Source of the DNA: Lophium mytilinum
Taxonomy: Eukaryota; Ascomycota; Dothideomycetes; Mytilinidiales; Mytilinidiaceae
Length of the DNA stretch: 64,000 nt
Direction of reading: 5' to 3'
Assembly: GCA_010093605.1 (NCBI GenBank)
Contig: MU004194.1
Coordinates: forward strand, 667,793 to 731,792
Below are positions 44,472-54,903 of the stretch, in pieces. The notes under the pieces were generated by a model. That model searched no databases. It was not told the DNA's origin and was given only the letters and a program-made list of their open reading frames with translations. Each line of letters starts with the position of its first letter. Within the stretch, counting starts at the first letter, position 1. The translations under genes were made by a program, and so were the position numbers.

Positions 44472-45425
44472 TTGCGTCCACATGAGATGACCCGTTCCTC
44501 ACATTCAGCACTCATCAAGCCAAACTACCGCCCAAAACCGATGCCCTCCCCATTCACCCGTCGCATCCGTCCAGCTCCCATCTTGACCATCTCAAGCCTC
44601 ATGGCCATCCCCGTGGCTCTCACCGCCATGTCTAGCTCTACTCCCAAAGCAGCCTCCACCTCCACCTCTACATACCCCACAATCCAATACAAACCCCGCC
44701 ACACCACCTGGCCCTACACCCCCGCCGACTTCCTCCGACAAGACCTCACACCCGACACCTCCTTCTACGCCTCCCCGCGCTTCGTAACCCACATCGACGA
44801 CCACGCCATCGCCGCTCTGAAACGCTACTACGCCGCCGTCCTCCCCCGCCGCGGCCGCATCCTGGACTTCTGCTCGAGCTGGATCAGCCACTACCCTCCG
44901 TCCCTAGAATCGGCGGTAGAGAGCGGAGAGCTAGTGGTGGTAGGGCTGGGCCTGAATGCGCGCGAGCTAGACGCGAATCCTGTTCTAGGCAAACCGGGTG
45001 CGCCGGGGCGGATAGTGAGAGATCTGAACGAGGACCCAGACGTATCGGTCGCGGTCAATAGCGGGGAGCTGTTCGACGCCGCGACGTGTGTCGTGAGTAT
45101 TGACTATCTCACGCGGCCGGTGGAGGTGCTGCGGAGTCTGGCGGGGGTGGTGAGGCCGGGTGGGCGGGTGCATTTGGTGGTTAGCAATCGGTGTTTTCCG
45201 ACGAAGGCGGTGCGGAGGTGGTTGAGGATTGATGAGGATGAGAGGCTGATGATGGTGGGGGATTATCTGTATTTTGCGGAGTGGACGGATATCGAGATTG
45301 TGGATTTGAGTGGAGGCGAGGAAGAGGAGGAGAGTGCGTCGGGGGTTGCTGGATTGATGAGATGGGCGGGAATGGGAGGGCATGACCCGCTTTGGGTTGT
45401 TAGAGGGGTTAAGAAGGTGGATTAG
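44472..45425 (+). CDS. SAM-dependent methyltransferase-like protein
   Basis: A single exon of up to 317 residues; the second Met at 44484 is equally possible as start. The N-terminal 60 residues are basic and Ser/Thr-rich (SPFTRRIRPAPILTI), possibly a mitochondrial leader. The core shows a Rossmann-type order: GRILDFCSSWISHYP (motif I position, but without the usual GxGxG), LVVVGLGLNARELDANPVL, FDAATCVVSIDYLTRPVEVL and VVRPGGRVHLVVSNRCFP. This matches type-11-like methyltransferases. The changed glycine loop leaves activity uncertain. No partner gene is evident. Confidence 0.75.
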   Translation: MRPHEMTRSSHSALIKPNYRPKPMPSPFTRRIRPAPILTISSLMAIPVALTAMSSSTPKAASTSTSTYPTIQYKPRHTTWPYTPADFLRQDLTPDTSFYASPRFVTHIDDHAIAALKRYYAAVLPRRGRILDFCSSWISHYPPSLESAVESGELVVVGLGLNARELDANPVLGKPGAPGRIVRDLNEDPDVSVAVNSGELFDAATCVVSIDYLTRPVEVLRSLAGVVRPGGRVHLVVSNRCFPTKAVRRWLRIDEDERLMMVGDYLYFAEWTDIEIVDLSGGEEEEESASGVAGLMRWAGMGGHDPLWVVRGVKKVD

Positions 45426-45782
45426 GAGAAGATGGGATGAAACTCGGAATGCGCCGCCTGGAGAGCTTCGATATAATACCTTCGGAATCAAGGAGCTGGA
45501 GTTGACGCTGAGAGCTCATGCCGGCTCCCAGCGTGTTGGATAGACGGTTTTAGAGGCGGATCACTCACACCTCCTAGAGAGAGGTACTTTGATGTGATAT
45601 CTTTGACCCCAGATACCCAGGACAAGATTTATCGTTCGTAGTAGCTATGTAAATAGGCATTTGTTAATTGTAATATACAGCTTCCGCAAACGCCTAGACC
45701 TCCCGTTGACGCATGTGATAGAGAAAGTCGAAGCAAAGCATGTCAAAAGAAAGCTGAAGCAAAGAGTGTCAGCATGACACGT
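45426..45782. other. intergenic between converging genes
   Basis: This is the shared 3' flank of the methyltransferase-like and DUF1295 genes. A short duplicated phrase (gtcgaagcaaag / gctgaagcaaag) is seen at about 45727-45760. Nothing else is seen. Confidence 0.5.
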
Positions 45783-46942
45783 TTAGTGCAGTGTCCTCAG
45801 TCCCTCCTCGATGGCAACCCCAAGGGCACCGCATCCGAGCACAGTCCAAAGCCATTGGTTGCTCAATTCCTTCGCAGCGGGCCAGAACGAGTTCTTCTCG
45901 GTGCGGAATTGCTCCAGCTGTTTCAGCTTCTCGGGGTCCGATACGGAGTATCGACGCGTCTGGCCGGCTTCGTTCTCCTTGTCTCCTCCAAAGTAGCGCA
46001 GGAAGAGGTAGTTGGCAAGAGGGCCGAGGAGCTCAACGGGTGCAAGCATATCAGAGCCATAGAGAAGTACGATGAAGGAGAGGTGGACGAAGGTGTCACC
46101 GAGGTAGCTAGATTAGTTAGCTTTGTATCACATCAAACGACAGTGTGTCAGGCAGGCACTCACTTCGGGTGGCGGACAATGCTCCAAACGCCCTCCTTAG
46201 TCAGACCGCCCTTGCCTTCTTTCTTGTGCTGGTCCAGTTGATAATCGGCGATAGTCTCAAGCGCAAGTCCGGCAGAGAAGATGCCCACGGCGGCCATCTG
46301 GACATACGGGTGATAGCCCATCAACACGGCACCCTCGTGTCGGAAGGGCGCGGTGAAGGGCAAGCTGATGATACTTTGGATGAGAGCTTCAGGGAGGAAA
46401 GTTGTGAGGAGAGATTTGGCCCAGAAGTCGTCCTCTTTCTTGACTTCATCGTACCTCGGATCATCCTTGCCACGCTTGATGGAGCGAGAGGCAACGCGGT
46501 AGAAGAGTCGGCCGCCCCAAAGTGTGACGCCGGTCAGCACGAGACGTTCGTGCCAGGACAATCGATTCAGAGCTTGGGAAAGGGTCAATCCGGCGTACAC
46601 ACGGCGTCCAACGGCAGACCACCACGCATTGGCGACCTGTCCGCTGGGCCAAATCCAGTCTTTGGCTTCAACGCGGTTTGTGTACCGGGCAGCTCCCCAG
46701 GCAATGACAGCGAAGCCGGAGTGCAAAGCTAGAGATGGGGCGAGGGTGTCTTTGAAGATACCAACGTCGAAGAGCGAGGCAGACTCGACGTGGGTCTTGG
46801 AGTGAAAGGAGTCCTGGGTAGTAGTGTTGTGCTGGTTCTGGTTGAGGTAGAATTGATGCGGTTCGCGGTCCGCTACTTGGACCTCCACAGCAGGGACTTT
46901 GCCCTCTTTGATGCCGGCGCGATCAAACCATCCAGACGCCAT
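45783..46942 (-). CDS. DUF1295 / steroid-5-alpha-reductase-like membrane protein
   Basis: Two exons, 46942-46164 and 46107-45783, give 367 residues. The intron (gtgagt...ctag with ctaac) falls within the signature, producing SIVRHPNYLGDTFVHLSF, which matches the RHPNYxGE/D signature of DUF1295 and related NADPH-dependent steroid-reductase-like proteins. Several hydrophobic helices are seen (FAVIAWGAARY, YVQMAAVGIFSAGLALE, FVHLSFIVLLYGSDML). It acts in a membrane, probably ER. The substrate is unknown. The ATG at 46942 is the first in frame; the frame upstream has only TTG. Confidence 0.88.
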
Positions 46943-47966
46943 GGTTGAAGCTTTGAAGGTGAGGAGAAAAAGGGAAGAAGCGCGGGTCAAGGAAGGGCGG
47001 CAAGGCGTGTTTATTCGACATCAGCTTCCCCGCAAACTGAAGCGGCACAATGATGTAACCACCAGGTAACGCGGGGTGCAGTCGCCTGATTGGTTTCATT
47101 GTTATTTTTTCATTATTAGTGCTGCTGTTTACAGTTTCCCATTCCTACTGTTGCTGATGGCATATTTGAGGTGTGCACTGTATCCTCTCGAGCACGTCGA
47201 GAGTGAAGCGCAAGGGTGGAGTGAGGGGGAGGATTTAGGACGGTGGTCTGTGCGCAAGCTCAACCTCACGCCAAGCATCGCGAGCTTCCATCCCATCTCT
47301 CCTCCACCAATATGCCTCCCGTAGCTCTTAAGGTAAGCGCATTCTCTTTCACCAATATACAGACGGCTAACTCAGTGCGTGAAGAAATCAGATGCATGAA
47401 TACAACTGTTTTGCACCTCAGGGGACCCTTAGCGCGTTATCATGAGTGACAACCGACATATGCTGCAAATCCTATCTGCCATGCCGTGCGAAGTATCGTC
47501 CTTCGGTCTCACGTTCTCTTCTCATTTCTCTGTCAATGCAGAAGACCGACCAGCAGCGTCTATGACGCATCTCGGGGGGCTTGGAAGTTGCGCCCCAGGT
47601 TGAGGCGCATCTTTTCATCTCATCTCATCTGCCCTACCTACAGACTCTCCACAATGTTAGCCAAGGGGCTGCCCAAGATTATGCGCTATTTTCTAGACGT
47701 GAATAGTCACTTCTACTGTGCGCTGTTCTATTGTTGCCCGCGCTCAGAACATCAATTCACCTGCAGCGGTGGCCCGCGCTTCTTCCAGCCATCGATTAAA
47801 ACTTCTTAAGACCGCCGCGGCTGAGATTTTCCTACAAGTACCCACCGCCCACTGTCACAGCACCTCACACCTCGCACTCTCTATACACCTCCAAATTGGC
47901 CCCATCTCCCATTTCATTTCCAGCAAAATTCACTCCTCCGCACCTGAACAGCGACATCGCGACACC
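46943..47966. other. intergenic
   Basis: This is divergent promoter space. A tiny two-exon frame starting at 47312 (MPPVALK, donor gtaagc) can be spliced to a stop after about 25 codons, but nothing supports it as a gene. Confidence 0.45.
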
Positions 47967-49612
47967 ATGGCGGATCGTCCCAAGCGCGTTGTACAAAAGC
48001 CGCAGCGCTATATCGACGAGATTTCGAAGGATCGTGGCTCTGCGACTCCAAAGCCGGTCAAGCAGACCAAGAGAAAGAGAGGACCTACAAAGGTACGTTC
48101 CTCTGGTATTCCTTTCCCACGAGAAACAAGGCGCTAACTATATTCCAGGGCATTCAGCACCCGAAGAACCTGCAATCCCTTGGCTCTGCGCCTTTGGGCC
48201 AAGCCCTGCTCACCACTGCCGACGAACCCGAAGCCAAACGACCTCGCCGTAGCGGAACCAAGGATGCTAGCGAGACCAAGAAGAAGAACCCGACCGCGAA
48301 GCCACGTAAAGCTAGCTTGTCGACCGCCAAAGAGACGGGCCGCTTGAGTCTCATTGTCAAGTTGAAAGTCCCTAGTCTTAAAGCCGCAAAGCCAACAGGC
48401 GAGTCGAGCGTGAGCGGTGAGCCCAAAGTCACCGGAGACGACGATTCACGTGTCAGCAATACCGGTCGCGAAGGTTCTTCAGCGGTTGCAAACCACGGCA
48501 AACTCGCCGCAAAGCTCACTGGCTTGCGCCGCGATTCCGTACAGTCTCTGAAGCCGCTTCGTCTTGGCCATACCGACGCCGTTCCCTATGCCGCTACCGG
48601 CGTCAAACCTCCCAGGGACACAGTGTCCCCGCATCCGTCTTCCGCCAGCAACTACGCCCCCAAATACAACCCCGAGAGCTTCGATCCGACCGTTACGCCT
48701 CGCCAGAAAGAGCCGCCCTCGTTTATTTCTACTCATGTCGACGCTATCCTTGAGCCTACTACACCTGTCCAGCTTAGCAGCCGCGAAGATTACGACACGG
48801 ACCAGGACACTCCTGTCTCGTCCGTCGAAAAAGAACACCATGACATCATCCTCCTTGACGACGCCTACACCCCCGATGAGGATCGCGGCGAAACACCCAT
48901 CGGAAGCCTACCCAGGGCCACCGACTCACCGTACCTGTTCGATGAGACCGACTTTGCCGAGGACGAATCTCACGGCCTCAAGCTCTCTGGCAACAGCCCC
49001 ACCCGCGCCCGCAATACCCTCATCCTGAATCTCAGGGCCGAACGCGATCTGATCAACATTCAGCGCAAGAAGATCGAGCGAGACATGGAGGTCAGGGAAT
49101 TCATTCGCCAGAATCCGAAGTGGGACCGCTGGGGATTCTACGAGAACCAGAAGGAGATGGAGAAGAAGGGCGCCGTCGGAGCCGCGGATGGTCCGAAGTG
49201 GGATGTGAATTCGAAAGAATACAAGTCGATCTATGATGTGAACCCAGGAACATATGACATGTCCGTCACGTTCATGGATAGACCACGCGACTTGACTATC
49301 ATTCGCCGCGAGCTGTCATACGCCAAGGTACGATATAGGTACAACTGGGCCTACCTTGCCAAGTCCTTCAGAGATGAGCTGCCTATCGTCACTATCGGGT
49401 TTGAGGCGGAGATTGTGGATATGATTGAGGCAGTGGGTTTCCCCAAGAAGCTGTGCGATGATGTAGATGGAGATGTCGAGGTCGTCGAAGATTCCAGTTC
49501 GGATGATGACGATGAAGAGGAGGACAGCTCAAGCCCAATTCCTATGGACCTTGACGGCGAGTCCGACGAACCTTATGTCTTCAAGTACTGGGCTGAAGAT
49601 GATGAGGAGTGA
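47967..49612 (+). CDS. acidic-tailed, probably nuclear protein of unknown function
   Basis: Two exons, 47967-48092 and 48149-49612, join in phase 0 to give 529 residues. The N-terminus is basic with likely nuclear signals (RPKRVVQKPQRYID, KQTKRKRGPTK, AKRPRRSGTK). A long disordered Ser/Pro/Lys region follows, then a more ordered block at about 330-460 (AERDLINIQRKKIERDMEVR, NPKWDRWGFYENQKEMEKKG, DRPRDLTIIRRELSYAKVRY). The C-terminus is strongly acidic (DSSSDDDDEEEDSSS). I do not recognise the family. Basic head, charged helix and acidic tail suggest chromatin or RNA association, but this is inference. Confidence 0.75.
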
Positions 49613-50413
49613 GCATATGCGGAGGAACGACGACGTCAAAAGCTGAAGCGAAATGTCGGGTCTATATAAGCATGGCTGTTGAGAAATGGCGGATGTTAGG
49701 CTTCGAGGATTCAGCTTGATATTACTTCTGTTGCTGCTCAGTATGGTTGTCATGACTACTAGCAGCCTGATATTCCTTTCATTGCTGCTCAGTATGATTA
49801 TCATGACTACTAGCAGTATTCTATAACATGATGCGAACAAAATTGAACGACCAGCTTATCCCATCTCTGCAAATGTGCTGTAGCAAATGCTTAATCGGTG
49901 ACACCAATTGCCTAAGGACCTCCTCAAGTTGCCTACCGGTACACTAGCAGGAGTAACGTGCCTTGTCACAGCTATCCATACACTTGCCTGCTACTGTGTG
50001 AGGGGCTTCAACGTACTAAAAGAAACCTGGGACAGCGCGTACACTTCTATTCCGCGTACGCCAACCTAGCACCGTCCAGAGTTCCCTCGTAAATTTGAAA
50101 AGTGTCCAAATTGCTGAAACGCTCTCTCAGATGGAATTTTGAAACTGCTATGAGGCTCCTCATGCAGCGGCGAACGAGTGTATGACCATCGGTGACGAGG
50201 CATCGTAGGCGCTTTTCGCCCACTGGACGGAGACAATGGGTGTTGTAGGAAGACTTCCACAAACACTTCTGATCCGAGGACACGACAGTATCATATGGTA
50301 ATTTGACATTGCGTATATTGAAGTAGTCAACGTGTGCATCCCCACCAAACACTCATATCGTGAACTCATGACGCACTTGCAACTCGGTGACTCGAACGAT
50401 GAAATTGACCGCC
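49613..50413. other. intergenic with short tandem repeat
   Basis: This is the 3' flank between two converging genes. It carries the 51-nt duplication listed at 49718. Minus-strand frames at 50047-50369 overlap each other and have no support. Confidence 0.5.
49718..49816. repeat. 51-nt tandem duplication
   Basis: Two units start at 49718 and 49769, sharing gatatt, ttgctgctcagtatg and tcatgactactagcag. They sit just after the acidic-tailed gene. Confidence 0.8.
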
Positions 50414-51913
50414 TTAAGGCGGACCATACAAGCCTTTAGTAGACTCCATCCACATCATGAACCACGGGGACCCCAACTGCCTCTCCTGAGGCCTCGGGCG
50501 AAACTTCAGACCTTTCTTGATCTCTTCAGCACCAAGTTCCAACGTGTGGACCATAGTCCCGTCCATACAAGGGTAAGACCAGCGTTTTTTCTGGAAAGCT
50601 TCCCAATCATACCCACTTATGGGTTGGAGGTTAAACAAGCTGCCGGTTTCACTAGACCTTAGATTCGACATATGAAGCTTCGTGAGCGCTGGCATGCCCG
50701 ACAAATGCGAGAAAATCGGTTCCCACGCGCCTGTGGTGAGGCGCACCTCTCTCAGCTCGAGGTGGTTGATCTTGGGGTGTTTCTCCAGAAAGAGCAGTAG
50801 GGATTCAGCTGTCGTGGGCACGCCTCTAAGGAAGCACTGCTCAAGCGCTGGCAAGTGGACTTCGCTGGCCACTGTATTGAAGATCCGGTCGTAACTCTTC
50901 ACGGACCCCTGCAAGGTGCTGTAGAGATGCAGATCAAAGGCCTCGAGATTTGGCATGAGTTGAAGCAACCGCGCGACACCGGGGAAGTTGTCGTCTGCTA
51001 AAGCCTCCGGGTCGTCGGGCTTCAGCAATCCCGCACCCGAGCCGCCGAATGCTTCGTGGTAGACTCTTTCAACGCCTTGGAGACTTTCACGGGCTTCGAG
51101 AATCTTCGAAAAGTTGCGTACGACGCGAGTCGATATGCTGAGGGCTAAGTTTTTAGTGTGGACCCCAGCATTGGCAAAACCGGCGGTTTTAAGAGCAGCT
51201 ATGTGATCTGTGATCTCCACGGAGGGGATGCTGCAGCGAAAAGTGTTGCGGTAGAAGGTGAGGGTTTCGACTCTGATCCCGCTCTGCGCAATTGCTAGTG
51301 TAGTGGATGTGAAGACCTGGGTTGCGCGTACCCAGATGGCATACCACTCTCTGGTGGCCTGTGTACTGACGGACTTCCCTGGTGCCTGGATGACGGAGGC
51401 GTCAAGATCGATCAAGTCCAGTTTGCCAAAGGCGCGAAAAGCTGACCCCAGCATGGAAGTGGTTGAGCCGTCGGACTGGTTGCTCGACTCCTCAATTCGA
51501 GCATGGAGCCATTCGAGGTCGGACTTCGCTTCCTGGAGCTCCTCTTCGGTGCATGCTGGCTCGGTACTGCTCATGAAAGGGCCGTTTCTAGTAGTAATTC
51601 GTTTTCGTTTTGTAGCCAATATACGTTCAAGCTCCGAGGGATCATAGATGACGGCTTGAACTATGACATGCTTTACAGCCCCACCCAATTCTGTATGAGA
51701 AGCGATTGCGTTGAGCTTCTCTAAGCTCCCCTTCGTCAGGTCTGTTGACTGCGTCTTGAAGAAGCTCTTAAAATGTGGCCCTATGCAAGTACTGCTGAGG
51801 TCTTTGCAGCTCAGTCGGAGGTTTTTGAGAGAAGCCAAGTCGAGACCGGAGATGATTCTCTCAACGACCTCAGATGGCAAGCCTAGAAGAGGTGGATTCG
51901 ACGAAGTCTCCAT
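50414..51913 (-). CDS. F-box protein
   Basis: A single exon of 499 residues. A clear F-box is seen at about 8-45 (LLGLPSEVVERIISGLDLASLKNLRLSCKDL is the segment; key LPSEVVERI and LRLSCKDL). Leucine-rich spaced segments follow (LEAFDLHLYSTL, INHLELREVRLTTGAW, LTKLHMSNLRSS). It is the best F-box of the three in the window. As an SCF adaptor it would recruit an unknown target. The C-terminus ends soon after an aromatic stretch (WFMMWMESTKGLYGPP). Confidence 0.82.
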   Translation of the reverse strand: METSSNPPLLGLPSEVVERIISGLDLASLKNLRLSCKDLSSTCIGPHFKSFFKTQSTDLTKGSLEKLNAIASHTELGGAVKHVIVQAVIYDPSELERILATKRKRITTRNGPFMSSTEPACTEEELQEAKSDLEWLHARIEESSNQSDGSTTSMLGSAFRAFGKLDLIDLDASVIQAPGKSVSTQATREWYAIWVRATQVFTSTTLAIAQSGIRVETLTFYRNTFRCSIPSVEITDHIAALKTAGFANAGVHTKNLALSISTRVVRNFSKILEARESLQGVERVYHEAFGGSGAGLLKPDDPEALADDNFPGVARLLQLMPNLEAFDLHLYSTLQGSVKSYDRIFNTVASEVHLPALEQCFLRGVPTTAESLLLFLEKHPKINHLELREVRLTTGAWEPIFSHLSGMPALTKLHMSNLRSSETGSLFNLQPISGYDWEAFQKKRWSYPCMDGTMVHTLELGAEEIKKGLKFRPRPQERQLGSPWFMMWMESTKGLYGPP

Positions 51914-52840
51914 TGTTATGGACTGGCGCGGCTTGAATTGCTTGGATACGACGACGATACGAGGAGAAAGTATAAGACAGATATAGAAGTAGTACTTAGA
52001 CTGAGAGTGGTGGATGGGAATGAGAAGGGCTGATGCCTGGTAGCACTGCCTCCCAACTAGACTTTAGTTCCTATTCTTAACGCACCTATAGAATAGGCTA
52101 TTGCTGATTCTGAGTCATACCGAAATCTGCATTAGAAAGTAGGAAAGTCGTTTCAAGATGTTTCGTAATGATGTTTGATGGTTAAGGTCGAGCTTCGCAA
52201 GACTCAGGATGGATTTGACGTAGGACGAACAAAGCAACCCTTGAAACAGCTGGCGGGCGTGGCTCTTTCGCGCCCTAGGCGCTTGTGTAGCTAGCTAAAT
52301 AATGAAGGAGCTACATGTTAAACAAAGCAGGTCTCGGCGCATCGAACATGCTCAGGTGTCGAACTTCGAGACGAAATCGGATTGGTTTCTAGAGAGCGCA
52401 AACCACGTGACTACAGATGTCCACTCCTCCTGTTATCACCCTCACTCGTGTGAGGTCTGTGCATGTCATCTTTGTTTTGCATAAGGAGCTTCCGGGATCT
52501 TGCAACAGTGTCAATAAAATAGAAGTTCATCATATTAAAGAACCTTGGATTCGCTGTGCTCCATTAGGTAGTCGTCGGTAGCTTAGAGAAACCATCTTGA
52601 AGCGCTATATTCATTGGTTTGCATAGGTGAAACGAGCTCAAAGCGTGAATTCTAGAATAGACTTAAATATGACGTAGATGTATCTGCTTAACGAGCCTGA
52701 TCGAAAGGACTTCTAGTACAATCACTATTTGATGAGCAATCTAGTAATATTTCACATATCTCTAGTCATGTACGGGTATAGTACAACCACGTCCTCAGCC
52801 CCCCAACTATCTATATCTACACATACCCACCAGTTCCATC
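51914..52840. other. intergenic
   Basis: This is the upstream region of the F-box gene and the 3' flank of the decarboxylase gene. It is AT-richer than its surroundings. No gene or clear repeat is seen. Confidence 0.5.
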
Positions 52841-54626
52841 TTACTCATCTACATAGCCCAACAGCTCCCCAACCTTCACCTTTTGCCCCTGCTTAATCTT
52901 CCAGCTCCACCCCCCGGGCCTGTGACCTTCAACATATCCTTCATCGAAAGTCGGCCGGCGGCCCTTCGGTGCTTCAAAGACAAGTACAATCGTACTGCCC
53001 AGCTGGAAGCCACCCATCTCCTCCCCTCTCTTCAGCGCATGACCACCAAGGACAGAGCTCGCGTTCTCGTACGTAGCCTCAGAGAACCCAGAATACAGCT
53101 CTCCACGTTGCGCCGCCTCCTCGGCAGCTCTATCAGCCGCTGTGTCTGTATTCAGACTATTTGTACGCAGTTCGCGATCGAAGTTGACCACGATAGAACC
53201 GACGTTAGTCGCGCCTACGGGGGTGTAGCTGAAGAAGCCCCAGCGCCAGCGACCAAGAAGCACAACGCGCTCGTTTAAAGTGAAGAGACCCGGCAGTGTG
53301 CGTTGTAGATATGGCGATACGCTGTACAGCTCCCCGGCGAAGTGGCGGCGGGATTCGACGACCCAGGAGGCCGGGGAGTGGAAACGGTGGTAGTCGCCCG
53401 GCGCAAGGTAGATAACGCAGTAATAAAGCGCGGTGGGATCCTTGGAGGCGGTCGGTGCCCACCAGGAGCGTGAGGCCTCGGAGAGAGCCAGGTCGGCGCG
53501 GACTTCGGCTTCGGAGGAGGCACGGGGGGATGTCGATTGGTCGACTGGCATCTCTCCGGGTTCGTTGCCTTTAGGTTGGGGGCTGGAGAAGAGATTGGGT
53601 AGGGTGTACGAGATGCCGTTTATCTGGGCGAATTCTTCGTCGGCGCGAATGATCTCTTCATCGCCGGTGCGGGCACGGGAGTCACTAGGCTGGGCCGAGT
53701 TCGGGGATGAGGCGATATTTGAGGTTGGTGCTGAACCATTTGAAGACTTTGGACGAACAGAGCCTAGGAGTGCATCTAGGCTGTACGTTACGCCTTTTAC
53801 TTGTTCGACTTCGCCATTGTCAATGATGCCGAATTGGATCACTTTGCCATCGGCTGGTGAGACAATGGCGTTGGGGGAGGGGTCGATGGGCCGAGAGCCA
53901 GGTTTTAGGGTACGGTAGAAAAAGGACGCGAGATTAGGGTAGGTATGGAGGTCAGGTTCGTCGACTTCTGAGAGACTGGACTGGTATTAACACGGTTCGA
54001 TTGGGTGGAGAGTGTTAGGTAAGGCTTACTTCACACCAAATATAAAAGAGTAGAGTTTGAAGCCGGGCACGCGAAGGTAGTATGGTATTTTTAGTTCATT
54101 GAAGCGACCCCATATCCTCGATAGTGCTTTCAATGGTAGCGTGGACATTATCTGAACTTGCCTAGAGGCACAATTGTCAGGTTCATGGCTTGCGTAAAGC
54201 TGAGGCTGGCGGGACGTACCATGGTCCACTCGGGCGTATTCTCTCCCTCTTCTTGGGCTTACCTCCATCTGGTCCACTCCCATAGCTACTCCTCTCCTCC
54301 TCCTGCCTCCTTTGCTCCCGTTGTTGGACTCTGTAGAACTGGAAGAGACCAAGGAATCCAATGCCGAGGCCGATTGGTATGGGCTTCCACTCAATCTTGG
54401 TAGACTTCAGAGCAGCATTCAGCCGTGACCGAAACGACTCCTTTTTCTGCTGTTGTTGCTCTTCTAATAGGGGTTTCGTCCAGGCAAAGGTCCTGGAGGG
54501 CGCATGGTTGCGGACATGTGCGTTGCGGCGAAGGGACCCGCGGTAGACAACAATACGGTCGCTGCTAATGGGTCGAATCGCGGCTTGGCTCGTGGTATAA
54601 GCTCGGCGGGAGCATGCTAGAGACAT
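52841..54626 (-). CDS. PSD1: mitochondrial phosphatidylserine decarboxylase
   Basis: Three exons (54626-54220, 54161-54030, 53975-52841) give 557 residues. A mitochondrial leader (MSLACSRRAYTTSQAAIRP) is followed by one inner-membrane helix (IPIGLGIGFLGLFQFY) and the catalytic body: RFNELKIPYYLRVPGFKLYS, SPADGKVIQFG, APGDYHRFHSP, and the self-cleavage motif LGST (Gly506/Ser507), where the pyruvoyl group forms. It makes phosphatidylethanolamine from phosphatidylserine. Compared with yeast Psd1 there is a Ser/Pro-rich insert of about 120 residues between SLDALLG and the catalytic core. A longer upstream frame to 54779 was not used because the leader begins at 54626. Confidence 0.95.
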
Positions 54627-54903
54627 GGCTAGATCATAGTAAGAGAAGAAGGAGGGTTGAATGCATGGACACGGGATGGCTGCTTTTTGCAGCACAGGCA
54701 GGTGACGTTTGGCGCATGCCAAGAGGCGCGGCGATTCACAACGTGTCTGCAGGTGGAAACAACACCACCTAATCACCATTCACCACTTCGCCGCAGCTCG
54801 CTTTTTCGTGTCCAGAACACTACAAACTCCTGGTGGCAATGCTAGATACTCACCTCCCGGCCTCATCGTAAACCCTGCGTCTCTCGCTTTCCACTCTTTC
54901 GCC

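Noticed and set aside
47312-47450. Tiny two-exon frame starting MPPVALK
   Set aside because: Splice sites look fair, but the product would be about 25 residues with no known match.
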